Source: Bdellovibrionales bacterium (GTDB lineage: Bacteria > Pseudomonadota > Alphaproteobacteria > UBA9219). From it: DNA of 64,000 nt. Within the stretch, counting starts at the first letter, position 1; each line of letters opens with the position of its first letter. The translations under genes and the position numbers were made by a program. Under the pieces are notes generated by a model. The model saw only the letters and a program-made list of their open reading frames with translations. It was not told the DNA's origin and made no database searches. Shown in pieces: positions 1 to 8,862 of this stretch. The DNA is taken from assembly GCA_041662785.1 (NCBI GenBank), contig JBAZRW010000003.1, positions 124,001-188,000 on the forward strand, written 5' to 3'.

Positions 1-597
1 TCCGGTGGGGCGGGTGGAAACGCTGCTGCAAAGGCCTCTGGATCAGGTTCGGCAGGTATTTGGGGATATTATACAAGTACGGCAAAAATTCCTGCGAGTT
101 GTTCTAACACTGGCTTAGTTTATAATTGTTCAGGCATTACTGGTAATCCTAACACCTCTGAAAGTCATCAAGGCGGCGATGGTGGCGCTGGCGGACATGG
201 CGCGGGCGGTGGTCTCATGCTGAAGGCGGATACGCTTTCCGTGACAGGAACCCTGAATGGTCTTGGTAGTGGGAGCGATACGACGAATGCCGGAACATTG
301 AAGGCCTTTTACTGTACGTTGGCAGCGGGTGTGCCCTCTGGCAATTATGGGCGTTATTATCACGCGGACGCCGCCTGCTTTAGCGACAGCGGCATTCGGT
401 ATCAAGACTCAACGCTTGGCAAAGTAAGTATCGCGGCCAAGAAAACGGGGACATCGCCCGTGAAGCTGTATAACACCATTGGTGGCGTGAACAAGGTCGT
501 CAACGTCGCAACGGTGGCCACAACGGATTCAAAGGCCTCTAAATTGCGTGTTAAGTTGCCTGATGGTACGATCAAGGCGCTTCGCGTTTATCCGTGA
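1..597 (+). CDS. C-terminal part of a glycine-rich secreted or surface protein (truncated by window edge)
   Basis: The frame is open from the first base of the window to the TGA at 595-597, so this is the last ~198 residues of a longer protein. The ATG at 217 lies inside the frame and is not a start. The first ~70 residues are rich in Gly, Ala, Ser and Asn, with short runs such as GGDGGAGGHGAGGG, as in glycine-rich surface or repeat proteins. The rest alternates polar and small hydrophobic residues (SVTGTLNGLGSG, VNVATVATTDSKASKLRVKLPDG) and looks beta-rich. Four Cys residues are visible. I do not recognise the family; an adhesin or extracellular matrix-like protein is possible but unproven. 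A strong terminator follows. Confidence 0.7.
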   Translation, partial: SGGAGGNAAAKASGSGSAGIWGYYTSTAKIPASCSNTGLVYNCSGITGNPNTSESHQGGDGGAGGHGAGGGLMLKADTLSVTGTLNGLGSGSDTTNAGTLKAFYCTLAAGVPSGNYGRYYHADAACFSDSGIRYQDSTLGKVSIAAKKTGTSPVKLYNTIGGVNKVVNVATVATTDSKASKLRVKLPDGTIKALRVYP

Positions 598-619
598 GGT
601 GTAATTGAGGCGATAAAAG

Positions 620-652
620 AAAAGGGGGGGCTTTTAAACAAGTCCCCCTTTT
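620..652 (+). terminator. Rho-independent terminator after the glycine-rich gene
   Basis: An AAAAGGGGG / CCCCCTTTT stem with a loop of about 15 nt is followed by a T-rich stretch, 22 bp after the stop codon of the glycine-rich protein gene. The A-tract on the 5' arm would make it work in both directions. Confidence 0.75.
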
Positions 653-717
653 CTCATAAAATCTTAACATTCTTTCTATAGCGTGCCCTTCACGTTAAAT
701 TATAACTGGGGTCGTCC

Positions 718-1017
718 TTGCGCGTCTTGATTTACAAACCCGCTAAGTCTGCCACACAGTCGCGCTGCGCCTTTGGTGAGCGCTGGCTGATTGAGCCGCT
801 TAAGGAATCCCCGCGTGAGGTTGAGCCGTTGATGGGCTGGACCAGCGCGGGGGATCCGTTGTCCTCGCTGACGGGACGGCTGAGCTTTTCCTCGCCGCAG
901 GAAGCCTCAACCTTTGCCGATCAGCAGGGCTGGAGCTTTGAGATTATAACGCCCCAGCAGCGCCGCGTTCGCCCCAAAAGCTACCTTGATAATTTCAATG
1001 CGGATGGGCATCGATAG
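718..1017 (+). CDS. ETC complex I subunit (NDUFS4-like accessory subunit)
   Basis: The 99-residue protein opens MRVLIYKPAKSATQSR and contains the block REVEPLMGWTSAGDPLSSL and a C-terminal basic PKSYLDNF. This matches the alphaproteobacterial 'ETC complex I subunit' family (Pfam ETC_C1_NDUFA4), the bacterial relative of mitochondrial NDUFS4, an accessory subunit at the matrix arm of NADH:ubiquinone oxidoreductase. Length fits the family (about 100 aa). The start is TTG at 718, the only start codon that keeps the conserved N-terminus; no clear Shine-Dalgarno site precedes it. It stands alone, away from nuo genes, as is usual. Its presence supports an alphaproteobacterial origin. Confidence 0.85.
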   Translation: MRVLIYKPAKSATQSRCAFGERWLIEPLKESPREVEPLMGWTSAGDPLSSLTGRLSFSSPQEASTFADQQGWSFEIITPQQRRVRPKSYLDNFNADGHR

Positions 1018-1277
1018 GGGTTGAGACGCCCTTTAAAAAGTAACCATACTTCATGTGGAAAGTGCATCAACGTTAAGGCGGTTTTAAGCGTGCTGTGGGT
1101 GTGTCAATTTCCTGCGCTACCAGTGGTAGGAAAAACGCTTTAAGGCCATTCAGCGCTCACCCAAACGCAAATGCGGGGCTGTCTAAAAGCATATTGAGCT
1201 GACATAGGTATTTTGGCGGTCAAAAGGGGTGTTTTTGACTCATATCCGAACCATTTAATTTCCGTATTTCTCCCGCC
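1018..1277. other. intergenic stretch without a gene
   Basis: No supported reading frame. A small hairpin (CTACCA-G-TGGTAG) at about 1116-1129 is the only visible structure; it lacks a T-run on the + strand, so I do not call it a terminator. Confidence 0.4.
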
Positions 1278-1467
1278 GTCATCGCGAGCGGAGCCGCAGG
1301 CGGAGCGTGGCGACCTGTCGCGCCGAAGCTGCGAAGCAGCGTAGGGGGATCCAGCTGCGCGGCGTCCGCCGCGCATAAGACTCATACGCCGCGCTAGCCT
1401 GCCCCGTGCTTGACACGGGGCGCGGCGCTGGATTGCTTCCCCCCGCCTTCGCGGGGGTCGCAATGAC
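1278..1467. repeat. compound palindromic repeat (GTCATCGCGAG ... CGCAATGAC type)
   Basis: The ends GTCATCGCGAG and GGTCGCAATGAC are inverted copies. The interior holds CCAGCTGCGCGGCG, a CGCATAAGACTCATACGCC segment and CTGGATTGC, the same building blocks seen in repeats near 5.8, 33.2, 44.2 and 57.8 kb. Short open frames over it are products of its GC-rich hairpins. Confidence 0.75.
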
Positions 1468-1542
1468 GCGGGATATTATAAAAATTATTCGGTTTGACCT
1501 AATCTTTCCCCCTTTATCATTATCACGAGGGGCCATCCCGCG

Positions 1543-1851
1543 TTACGAGGGCCTAGGTTCCGATTTTGTCTTTGGCGGCTTGATGATAGGGGGGGTGGAG
1601 GAGGCAGTCGGGGCAGGGCTTTTGGGATGTTCGTTGAAGAGTTTATCCCACTTACCTTTTGCATAGAGACAGCCATACCCCAAGACAGTGCCACTGACTA
1701 ATGCCCCGACGAGTATTGCCGCGTTCATAAAGGGGTGCGAGACAAAATCTTTTCCAACGGAAGTATCGAGTAAGAAGGAGCCCCCGATCACAACAACCGA
1801 CATGCCTGCAAGCCAAAGACAGGTTTCCTTTGCGGCCTTTTTGAAATCCAT
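1543..1851 (-). CDS. small two-pass membrane protein, unknown function
   Basis: A 102-residue protein beginning MDFKKAAKETCLW. Two hydrophobic segments (about residues 9-28, WLAGMSVVVIGGSFLL, and 37-60, MNAAILVGALVSGTVLGYGCLY) are followed by a Pro/Ser/Thr/Lys-rich soluble tail (SPAPTASSTPP...). The start is chosen because a GGAGG lies 5 nt upstream of this ATG; a longer form with 18 extra residues is possible but has no ribosome site. I do not recognise a family. It is divergent from uvrC, sharing an intergenic region of about 140 bp. Confidence 0.5.
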   Translation of the reverse strand: MDFKKAAKETCLWLAGMSVVVIGGSFLLDTSVGKDFVSHPFMNAAILVGALVSGTVLGYGCLYAKGKWDKLFNEHPKSPAPTASSTPPIIKPPKTKSEPRPS

Positions 1852-1991
1852 GATCGCCTCCATTTTCAGTAAGGCTACACTGCGCTTCTTCTGCATAAAT
1901 CTCAAGACCGTTAACCAATTGTTTTTAGTTTCATGCGGTGGGGAAGGTCGGTATGGTTAAAGGGATGGATTAAACCAAGGCCTTTTGTTGT

Positions 1992-3878
1992 ATGACGGAC
2001 TCTCTATCCTCTGACAGGTTGCGTAAGGGCGCGGGCGGCTATGAGCGCGGCGCGGTGGCGATCCGTGAGCAACTGAAAACCATGCCCGAAAGCGCGGGCG
2101 TGTATAGGATGCTCGCCGCCGATGGCGCTGTCCTTTATGTCGGCAAAGCCAAGAACCTGAAGCGGCGCGTTGTGTCCTATACGCAGCGCGCGCGTCTGCC
2201 CAACCGCTTGCAGCGCATGGTGGCGCAGACTCGCGGCATGGAAATCGTGGTGACGCACACGGAAGTTGAGGCTCTCCTTTTGGAAGCCAATCTGATCCAG
2301 CGTTTTATGCCGCCGTTCAATGTCCTTTTGCGCGACGATAAAAGCTTTCCGTTTATCTTTATTCCGCGCGATCATCCTTTTCCGCCGATGATGAAGGTGC
2401 GCGGCAAAGCCAAGCGCAAGGGTTGGTCTTTCGGCCCCTTTGCCAGCGGCGGCGCGGTGACGGAAACGCTGATCCTTTTGCAACGCGCTTTTATGCTGCG
2501 CACCTGCAGCGATGGCGTGTTCGCGCAAGCGCGTCGGCCTTGCCTTCAATACCATATCAAGCGCTGCACCGCGCCGTGTTGTGGCAAGGTGGGCGAGGCC
2601 GATTATACCCAGCAGGTGGCAGAGGCTTGCGCTTTCCTCAGCGGCTCTAGCCAAGCGGTGCAGGAAAAGCTGGCCGCGCAAATGCAAACGGCCAGCGAGG
2701 CGCAAGCCTATGAACGCGCCGCCGCCTTGCGTGATCGCATTCGCGTGCTGACCAGTGTGCAGACCAAGCAGGATATCAATGTCGCAGGCCTAGGCGATGC
2801 CGACGTGATCGCGATCCACAGGCAGGGCGGCATGACGGCGGTGCAGGTTTTCTTTTTCCGCGCGGATCGCAATTTTGGCACGCGCGTTTATTTTCCCGCG
2901 CACGATAAGGGCGTGGAAAGCGGCGAGGTTCTGGCCGCGTTTATCGCGCAGTTTTATGCGGAGAGGGAGCCGCCGCCGCAGTTGTTGCTTAGCGAAGTGC
3001 CGGATCAGGCGGCCTTGCTGGCGCAGGCGCTTAGCGAAAAAGCGGGACGCAAGGTTTCTTTGCTCGTGCCCCAAAAGGACAAGAAGAAAAGGCTTGTCGA
3101 TCATGCTTTGGCGAACGCGGCGCAGGCTTTGGCGCGGCATCAGGCGGATAGCGCGGAGCAGAAAAAGCATCTGGCGCAGGTGGCCTCCATCTTCAACCTT
3201 AAAAAACCGCCGCAGCGGATTGAGGTTTATGACAATTCGCATACCTCTGGGACGTATGCTGTTGGCGCGATGATCGCGGCGGGCGAGGCGGGGTTCCTCA
3301 ACAAAACCTATCGCAAGTTCAACATAAAAACCGCGCAAAGCAACGACGATTTCGCGATGATGAGCGAGGTTCTCACGCGGCGCTTCGCCCGTCTTTTGGA
3401 TGAAGACCCGCAGCGGCAATCGGGGCTATGGCCGGACTTGCTCCTCATCGATGGCGGCGCGGGGCAGGTGGGCAAAGTCCGCGCCGTGTTGGCGGAGCTG
3501 GGCGTTACAGATGTCGCGCTGGTCGGCATTGCCAAAGGGCCTGACCGCAACGCGGGGCGCGAGCGTTTCTTTGTGGAAGGCAAAGCGCCGTTTACGCTGC
3601 CCGCCGATGATCCGACCCTCTACTACTTGCAACGCCTGCGCGATGAGGCTCACCGCTTTGCCATTGGCACGCACAGGGCGCGGCGGGCGAAGGCCTTTAC
3701 CGCCTCAGGGCTGGATGAAGTCGTGGGCATTGGTGCAGCGCGAAAACGCGCCCTTTTGAACGCTTTTGGGTCGGCAAAGGCCGTCTCTGGCGCAGGAATC
3801 GACGACCTTTCACGCGTTTCCGGCATCAGCCCCGCCTTGGCCAAGAAAATATATGACAGTTTTCATGAAAAAGGGTAG
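1992..3878 (+). CDS. uvrC: UvrABC system protein C (excinuclease subunit C)
   Basis: UvrC makes the dual incisions 3' and 5' of a lesion in nucleotide excision repair, with UvrA and UvrB. Domains in order: N-terminal GIY-YIG nuclease (about residues 34-110, AGVYRML...LYVGKAKNLKRRV), a cysteine cluster typical for UvrC (CLQYHIKRCTAPCCG), a UVR/UvrB-binding motif (about 230-250, AQAYERAAALRDRI), an RNase H-like endonuclease domain (RIEVYDNSHTSG..., LLLIDGGAGQ), and tandem helix-hairpin-helix motifs at the C-terminus (VVGIGAARKRALL). The 628-residue length is normal. It may be read through to pgsA, 120 bp downstream across a palindromic repeat. Confidence 0.96.
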   Translation: MTDSLSSDRLRKGAGGYERGAVAIREQLKTMPESAGVYRMLAADGAVLYVGKAKNLKRRVVSYTQRARLPNRLQRMVAQTRGMEIVVTHTEVEALLLEANLIQRFMPPFNVLLRDDKSFPFIFIPRDHPFPPMMKVRGKAKRKGWSFGPFASGGAVTETLILLQRAFMLRTCSDGVFAQARRPCLQYHIKRCTAPCCGKVGEADYTQQVAEACAFLSGSSQAVQEKLAAQMQTASEAQAYERAAALRDRIRVLTSVQTKQDINVAGLGDADVIAIHRQGGMTAVQVFFFRADRNFGTRVYFPAHDKGVESGEVLAAFIAQFYAEREPPPQLLLSEVPDQAALLAQALSEKAGRKVSLLVPQKDKKKRLVDHALANAAQALARHQADSAEQKKHLAQVASIFNLKKPPQRIEVYDNSHTSGTYAVGAMIAAGEAGFLNKTYRKFNIKTAQSNDDFAMMSEVLTRRFARLLDEDPQRQSGLWPDLLLIDGGAGQVGKVRAVLAELGVTDVALVGIAKGPDRNAGRERFFVEGKAPFTLPADDPTLYYLQRLRDEAHRFAIGTHRARRAKAFTASGLDEVVGIGAARKRALLNAFGSAKAVSGAGIDDLSRVSGISPALAKKIYDSFHEKG

Positions 3879-3893
3879 GGTGGAATCAAGCGC

Positions 3894-3977
3894 GTCATCC
3901 CCGCGAAGGCGGGGATCCCATTTGTTATTGCAATTGTAGAAGAAACCAAATGGGATGCCAGCCTGCGCTGGCATGAC
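3894..3977. repeat. paired palindromic repeat between uvrC and pgsA
   Basis: One hairpin, GTCATCCCCGCGAAGGCGGGGATCCCATTTG-like, faces a second, CAAATGGGATGCCAGCC...GGCATGAC; the flanks CCCATTTG/CAAATGGG pair with each other, so the whole unit can fold as a cruciform. Confidence 0.75.
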
Positions 3978-4005
3978 AGAGATACTTTTACGGTAGCCAG
4001 TGACT

Positions 4006-4557
4006 ATGTTCAATTCTCTCGCCAATAAGCTCACCCTCACGCGGATCGTGTTGATCCCGTTGATCCTGCTTTTGCTTGTCTTGCCCTATGGCTGGGCGGC
4101 GTGGGCGGCATGGTTCTTCTTTACGATTGCGGGAGTCACGGACTTTCTAGATGGCTATATGGCGCGGCGCGATAATCAGGTTTCGCGCATCGGGCAATTT
4201 CTCGATCCCATCGCTGATAAGCTTCTTGTCTCTGCCGTTCTGCTGCTGCTGGTCTATAATCAAAAGATAACAGGATTCACGGTTCTGCCTGCTGTCATTA
4301 TCTTGCTGCGCGAGGTCGCGGTGTCGGGTCTGCGCGAGTATCTGGCGGGTCTGAGCGTCAGCGTGCCTGTCAGCCAATTGGCCAAATGGAAAACGACGAT
4401 CCAGCTGGTTGCGTTGGGCTTTCTTATCATCGGGACAGAAAACTCGCCGTTTATGATTCCTTCGACGCTGATTGGCGACACACTGTTGTGGATGGCGGGA
4501 GGCTTGACCGTCATCACGGGGTATGACTACTGGCGCGCCAGCCTGAAGCATTTTTAA
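4006..4557 (+). CDS. pgsA: CDP-diacylglycerol--glycerol-3-phosphate 3-phosphatidyltransferase
   Basis: An integral membrane enzyme that makes phosphatidylglycerophosphate, the first committed step to phosphatidylglycerol and cardiolipin. The CDP-alcohol phosphotransferase signature D-G-x2-A-R-x8-G-x3-D-x3-D is complete (DGYMARRDNQVSRIGQFLDPIAD). Length of about 183 residues and four or more hydrophobic segments fit PgsA. Two starts are possible, GTG at 4000 and ATG at 4006; the ATG is preferred because family members begin at this point. Its stop overlaps by 4 bp the stop of the convergent MFS gene. Confidence 0.93.
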   Translation: MFNSLANKLTLTRIVLIPLILLLLVLPYGWAAWAAWFFFTIAGVTDFLDGYMARRDNQVSRIGQFLDPIADKLLVSAVLLLLVYNQKITGFTVLPAVIILLREVAVSGLREYLAGLSVSVPVSQLAKWKTTIQLVALGFLIIGTENSPFMIPSTLIGDTLLWMAGGLTVITGYDYWRASLKHF

Positions 4558-5714
4558 AGAGCGCGGCGGCCTAGTCCCTTGCGCTTGGGGCGCATGCCAA
4601 GGACAAACAGGCCACTAAAGGCCAATCCCAAAGCCGGATACAAAACAGGGCATAGAAAACTGACAAGGATGCTGGCTCCATAAGCAGGAAAACGTCCCGA
4701 CGCGATCACCACTTCGCGTGCCATTGTGGCGGCGGCCGAGCGGCGTTTTTGCCAGCGACCGACTTCCATCGGACTGACAAAATTGCTGCCAAAGGTCAGG
4801 AGCGCCATACCAAAGGCTAGAAGCCACGGAAACGGCTGTGCCGCGGCAAGGAAAAGCCAGCCTGCGATCATCGCGCCGCCGCCCAGTTGTCCTGCCTTGA
4901 TGCCGCCTTTTTGAATGAGCCAGCCTGCGATGGGCGTGAGCAACATGCCGATCATGGGGCGCAAGGACATATTGATGCCCGCGCCCAGCGGCGAGATTCC
5001 CATCACTTCCATCCAAATGGGCATTGTGCCGTCGCTCATAACCGTGAACAGGCCATTGAAAAAACTAATGCGCGTTGAAGGCTTGTTATAGTTGATCAGG
5101 CTGCGAACTTTTGCAAAATTGTCTTTTGAGGTGATGGGATAATACAGAAAGAAAGCGCCAAGGATCGTAGACAAACTGCCAAGTAGGACGGCGGGATAAT
5201 AGTATCCGTATTGCAGCGCAAAGCCGCCGATAAGCAGGCCGATGGAATAGCTGAAGATAATGATGTAGCTGTTCAACGCAACTTCATTGCCGCGATTGTC
5301 GCGCGTCTGGTTTTTGGCGAAGCGGTAATTGTGAAGCGCCATAAAGGGCGAAAAGGCAACCGTAATAGCCAGCGCGTTGACAAGGCCAGAGCTTTTATCC
5401 ACGAAGAAAAGACTAAGCCCCACAAGCTGGATAATCATCAAAAGCCAGCGTGAGCGATAACGCTCCAGAAACCAGAAGACAAAAGGAATAGCCAGAAAAG
5501 CCAAGAGAGCCGTCCGCGCCATCTGAAAGGCGAGACTGTGAACCAGCCCTTCGGTTGCCATCGCGTAGTTGAGCGTAAAAGAAAGGTTGCCATAACCAAG
5601 GTTAGCCAGAAAGCCAATGATCATGATCTTCGCCCGCGTCTTATCATGCCACGGCGTAAGATAGGCTCCCTTGGCCATGCCTCTGGCTTTATGATAAAAA
5701 CGGCGGGCGTTCAT
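4554..5714 (-). CDS. major facilitator superfamily-like transporter, substrate unknown
   Basis: A 386-residue polytopic protein with about ten to twelve hydrophobic segments and short basic cytoplasmic loops (ERYRSRW, GMRPKRKGLGRR), as in MFS permeases. The two halves are joined by a loop around YPITSKDNFAKVRSLINYN. No substrate-specific motif is recognised. The N-terminus is basic (MNARRFYHKARG). It is convergent with pgsA, overlapping by 4 bp at the 3' end, and separated from sppA by repeats, so it looks like a single-gene unit. Confidence 0.7.
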   Translation of the reverse strand: MNARRFYHKARGMAKGAYLTPWHDKTRAKIMIIGFLANLGYGNLSFTLNYAMATEGLVHSLAFQMARTALLAFLAIPFVFWFLERYRSRWLLMIIQLVGLSLFFVDKSSGLVNALAITVAFSPFMALHNYRFAKNQTRDNRGNEVALNSYIIIFSYSIGLLIGGFALQYGYYYPAVLLGSLSTILGAFFLYYPITSKDNFAKVRSLINYNKPSTRISFFNGLFTVMSDGTMPIWMEVMGISPLGAGINMSLRPMIGMLLTPIAGWLIQKGGIKAGQLGGGAMIAGWLFLAAAQPFPWLLAFGMALLTFGSNFVSPMEVGRWQKRRSAAATMAREVVIASGRFPAYGASILVSFLCPVLYPALGLAFSGLFVLGMRPKRKGLGRRAL

Positions 5715-5768
5715 GGGGTAGGAATCTTTTTCATGTGTAATTAAAAATCCTGCTTAGTTAGCCTTTTT

Positions 5769-5972
5769 ATACCAACGGATATAATTAATGACACATGGAC
5801 GGACAAACCCCCTTTCGTCATCCCGCTGAAAAGCGGGATCCAGCGCCGCGCGTCTGCGCGGCATAAGACTCTTATGCGCCGTGGACACGGCGCGACTGGA
5901 TACCGGCCTTCGCCGGTATGACGCTAAAGGAAAAAGCTTTCCATAAGAGTCAGTATTTATAGCCGTTGGTAT
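5769..5972. mobile_element. MITE-like element with ATACCAACGG terminal inverted repeats
   Basis: A 204-bp unit whose ends read ATACCAACGGATATAA and, inverted, ATACCAACGGCTATAA (15 of 16 positions). It has no coding capacity. Its interior carries two hairpin repeats (GTCATCCCGCT...AGCGGGATCC and GGATACCGGCC...GGTATGAC) and a CGGCATAAGACTCTTATGCGCCG palindrome-like centre. Related ends occur at 19.1, 38.0 and 53.2 kb. Confidence 0.65.
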
Positions 5973-6022
5973 TATATCCCTTTTTTTTCTTCAAGAGTTG
6001 GGATAATCGGACAAGAAAATCA

Positions 6023-6159
6023 AAAGAAAACGGGATTCCCGCTTTCGCGGGAATGACAGGAGTTGTGTTTATTTTTAACCTTCTATCGTCATCCCCGCAA
6101 CACCTTACCATAGTGTTGCACTTCGTTTGTGAACTTAGGGAATCCCGTTTGTTTTCTTT
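6023..6159. repeat. paired palindromic repeat downstream of sppA
   Basis: An AAAGAAAACGGGATTCCCGC arm and an inverted GGGAATCCCGTTTGTTTTCTTT arm enclose about 90 bp. The second hairpin has a different loop, interrupted around ACACCTTACCATAGTGTTG. It ends 4 bp before the sppA stop codon and may act as its terminator. Confidence 0.7.
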
Positions 6160-6162
6160 GCA

Positions 6163-7980
6163 TCAGTTATTCAAAAATGACCGAGGCAGCTTGGCCGTGA
6201 TCGCGCCGTGATCGTCCAACGCGCCGATGACGGGGTGAAGGGCCGCGCTGACGCGCTGGAAGTCTTGCATAAAGCTGAGCACCATCGCGCCGCCAAAGCG
6301 CAAATTGTGCAGAATGCGGATCGCCAGCGTTTCCGGTGTTTCGGGCGCGGGGAACGGCTTAAGATAGACTCGGTCGGTTTCTTGTAGCCCCATCGTTTTC
6401 TTAAGGCTGGCGATGGTGAAGTCCATCCCGCCCAGCTCATCCACAAGGCCGACCTTGACGGCTTGCTCACCCGTAAACACGCGGCCCTTGGCAACATCGG
6501 GCATTTTCTCGAGCGGGATTTTCCGCGCTGCCGCGACGTTGTCCGTAAAGGCCTTATAGGTTTCATCGAGCATAACGTTCATACGCTCACGCCCCTTGGC
6601 ATCAAACGGCGTGCGCATCGACCAAAGCGAGGCGTTTTTATCCGCGCCAACGGTGTCGATTTTAACCCCAAGTTTGTCAAGGAGTCCGCCGATCACAAAC
6701 TTGCCCGCGATGACGCCGATAGAGCCCGTAATCGTCGCCGGATCCGCCATGATACGGTCGGCGTTCATACTGATCCAATAGCCGCCAGAGGCAGCCATGC
6801 CCCCCATCGAAACATAAACAGGCTTTTTGGATTCCTTGGCCTTGATCATAGCGCGGCGAATGGATTCCGACGCGACGGGCGAGCCGCCCGGACTGTTCAC
6901 GCGAAACAGAATGGCTTTGACATCCTTATCTTTAGCGGCATCTTCAAAGGCCGTGACAAGGGATTGCGTGTCGATCACTTCCTCTTGCGCAAGGCGATAG
7001 GGGCCTTCGGGCGGCGTGTCCACAATCATGCCTTCGGCATAGATAAGAGCAATCGTGCCCTTGGGTTCGTCCTTCAGCTCTTGGTTATGGAAGTAAAGGT
7101 AATAGGACGGATCAACCGAGGTCGTCTCTTTGCCCAATTTGTCATCCAGCTCTTTGAAAAACTCGTCCTCATAACCGATCTTAGTGACAAGCCCCTCCTT
7201 CAGGGCTTCGTTGGCTGTATAGGGGCCGTTCGCCAAAAGCGTCTTGGCCTTGGCGGGATCGACCTTGCGACCTTGCTCTACCATCTTGGCGACTTGATCG
7301 TTCAGGCTGAACAGCATGCTTTCCATGTTGGCGCGAACGGGCGCTGAGAAATTATCGCGGGAGACATTTTCCATAAAGGATTTGTATTCCTCGCGGCGCA
7401 TAAAGTCGGCCTCGATGCCAAACTTGCCCAAAGCGGTCTTGCCAAAGGGCGCTTCGATAGACAGCGGCGACAGCGCCACCGCGCCGATAGGCTGCAGCCA
7501 GATGTTGTCGAAATGGCTGGCGAGGGCGTAAAGGCTGCGTCCCGGTGCAAAGTCGCCATAGCTGGCGGCATAGGCATAGGTGGGCTTGCCGCTGGCGCGG
7601 AAATGATCCAGCGCGACAGCAATCTCCTGCGCGTGGACAAGCTCTGGCGACTCCGCTGGACCAAACTGCGCGATGACGCCTTTGACCTTGGGATCGTTCT
7701 TGGCGTTTTCCAGCGCGCGCACAATCGTGAGAAGGGGCGTTTCATTGTTTTCGCTAAGGAGGGCGGGGAGCGATAGGCTGAAATCACGCGCTTGCTCAAC
7801 GATGGGCGCGTTAAAATCAAGCGATATCACCATGGCTTTCGGCGCTTCCGGCGCTTTCTTTTTCGGATGGAAAAAGTTCCATGTCGCATAAGTGCCTGCG
7901 ATCAGTACTATGACGGCGATGACTCCCAGCGCGGCAAAAAGACGTAAAAGGAATTGTTTGACGTTGTCGTTGAGGGTCAT
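6163..7980 (-). CDS. sppA: signal peptide peptidase SppA, 67K type
   Basis: A membrane-anchored serine protease that degrades cleaved signal peptides. At 605 residues it is the long, duplicated form. It has one N-terminal transmembrane segment (about residues 13-33) and two tandem peptidase S49 domains. The Ser-Lys dyad is visible: Lys200 in EEYKSFMEN in the first half and Ser398 in SMGGMAASGGYWIS in the second, equivalent to E. coli K209 and S409. It lies 42 bp downstream of pheA on the same strand and may be cotranscribed with it. Confidence 0.94.
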   Translation of the reverse strand: MTLNDNVKQFLLRLFAALGVIAVIVLIAGTYATWNFFHPKKKAPEAPKAMVISLDFNAPIVEQARDFSLSLPALLSENNETPLLTIVRALENAKNDPKVKGVIAQFGPAESPELVHAQEIAVALDHFRASGKPTYAYAASYGDFAPGRSLYALASHFDNIWLQPIGAVALSPLSIEAPFGKTALGKFGIEADFMRREEYKSFMENVSRDNFSAPVRANMESMLFSLNDQVAKMVEQGRKVDPAKAKTLLANGPYTANEALKEGLVTKIGYEDEFFKELDDKLGKETTSVDPSYYLYFHNQELKDEPKGTIALIYAEGMIVDTPPEGPYRLAQEEVIDTQSLVTAFEDAAKDKDVKAILFRVNSPGGSPVASESIRRAMIKAKESKKPVYVSMGGMAASGGYWISMNADRIMADPATITGSIGVIAGKFVIGGLLDKLGVKIDTVGADKNASLWSMRTPFDAKGRERMNVMLDETYKAFTDNVAAARKIPLEKMPDVAKGRVFTGEQAVKVGLVDELGGMDFTIASLKKTMGLQETDRVYLKPFPAPETPETLAIRILHNLRFGGAMVLSFMQDFQRVSAALHPVIGALDDHGAITAKLPRSFLNN

Positions 7981-8022
7981 GGGACAGCCTGCTTGGGGTG
8001 AGAAAAACGATAGAAGGGAATT

Positions 8023-8862
8023 TTATCCCTTTTTCCTAAACGCGCTGGCGGGATAGGTTCCAAGGATTTTCGTTTCATGCGCAAAAAAAGCCAATTCCTC
8101 TAATGCGTTTTTAAGAGGCGTTTCTTCGGGATGCCCTTCGACATCCACATAAAACTGCGCGGCGGTAAAGCGGCCATCCACCAGATAGCTTTCCAGCTTG
8201 GTGATGTTCACGCCGTTTGTTGCAAAGCCGCCCAGCGCCTTATACAACGCCGCTGGAACGCTGCGCACGCGAAAGAGCAGCGTGGTGACGCAAGGAACAG
8301 TATGTGGCGCCGGAACTTCGGGCTTGGCGGCAAAAATCAAAAAGCGCGTCGTGTTGCCTTCTTTATCCGCGATGTCGGCGGCAAGGCTTTGAAGGCCGTT
8401 AATCTGGCCCGCCAGCTCGGACGCAATTGCGGCGATGCTTTTATCGCCCAGCCTTGGAAGCTCAGCCGCGCTGCCCGCCGTGTCCGATTTGTGGACGGGG
8501 GTCATGCCGCGCTCACGCAGCCAGTTGCGGCATTGGCTAAGCGCCTGAACATGGCTATGGACTGTTTTAATGTCGCTCAATTTTGCGTCCGGCAAAGCCA
8601 GCAAGTGATGCACGACGGGCTGGTAATGCTCGCCGATGATCGACAGTGTGCTGTGCGGTAATAGGTAGTGGATATCCGCCACGCGCCCCGCTATGGCGTT
8701 TTCGACGGGCAGCATGGCCAGCTCGGCCTTACCATCGTAAACAGCCGTAAAAACGTCCTCGAACGTGTCACAGGGCAAGGTTTCGTAGTCGGGCGTTGCC
8801 GCGCGGCAGGCCAGATCGGAATAGGCGCCATAATCGCCCATAAAAGCAATGCGTTTGGTCAT
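8023..8862 (-). CDS. pheA: prephenate dehydratase
   Basis: Converts prephenate to phenylpyruvate in phenylalanine synthesis. The N-terminal catalytic domain (about residues 1-180) has IAFMGDYGAYSD, LPVENAIAGRVADIH and GNTTRF, with the catalytic Thr in the latter block. A C-terminal ACT domain (about 190-270, PCVTTLLFRV...LTxLESY-like LESYLVDGRF) would bind phenylalanine as feedback inhibitor. There is no chorismate mutase domain, so this is the monofunctional type usual in alphaproteobacteria. The start is placed at the conserved MTKRIAF. An ATG 31 codons upstream (8955) would add a Lys/Ser-rich extension that family members lack. It is divergent from hisN. Confidence 0.93.
   Translation of the reverse strand: MTKRIAFMGDYGAYSDLACRAATPDYETLPCDTFEDVFTAVYDGKAELAMLPVENAIAGRVADIHYLLPHSTLSIIGEHYQPVVHHLLALPDAKLSDIKTVHSHVQALSQCRNWLRERGMTPVHKSDTAGSAAELPRLGDKSIAAIASELAGQINGLQSLAADIADKEGNTTRFLIFAAKPEVPAPHTVPCVTTLLFRVRSVPAALYKALGGFATNGVNITKLESYLVDGRFTAAQFYVDVEGHPEETPLKNALEELAFFAHETKILGTYPASAFRKKG

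Noticed and set aside
1111..1135. Hairpin at 1111-1130 as terminator of the complex I subunit gene
   Set aside because: The stem is short and is followed by A, not T, on the coding strand.
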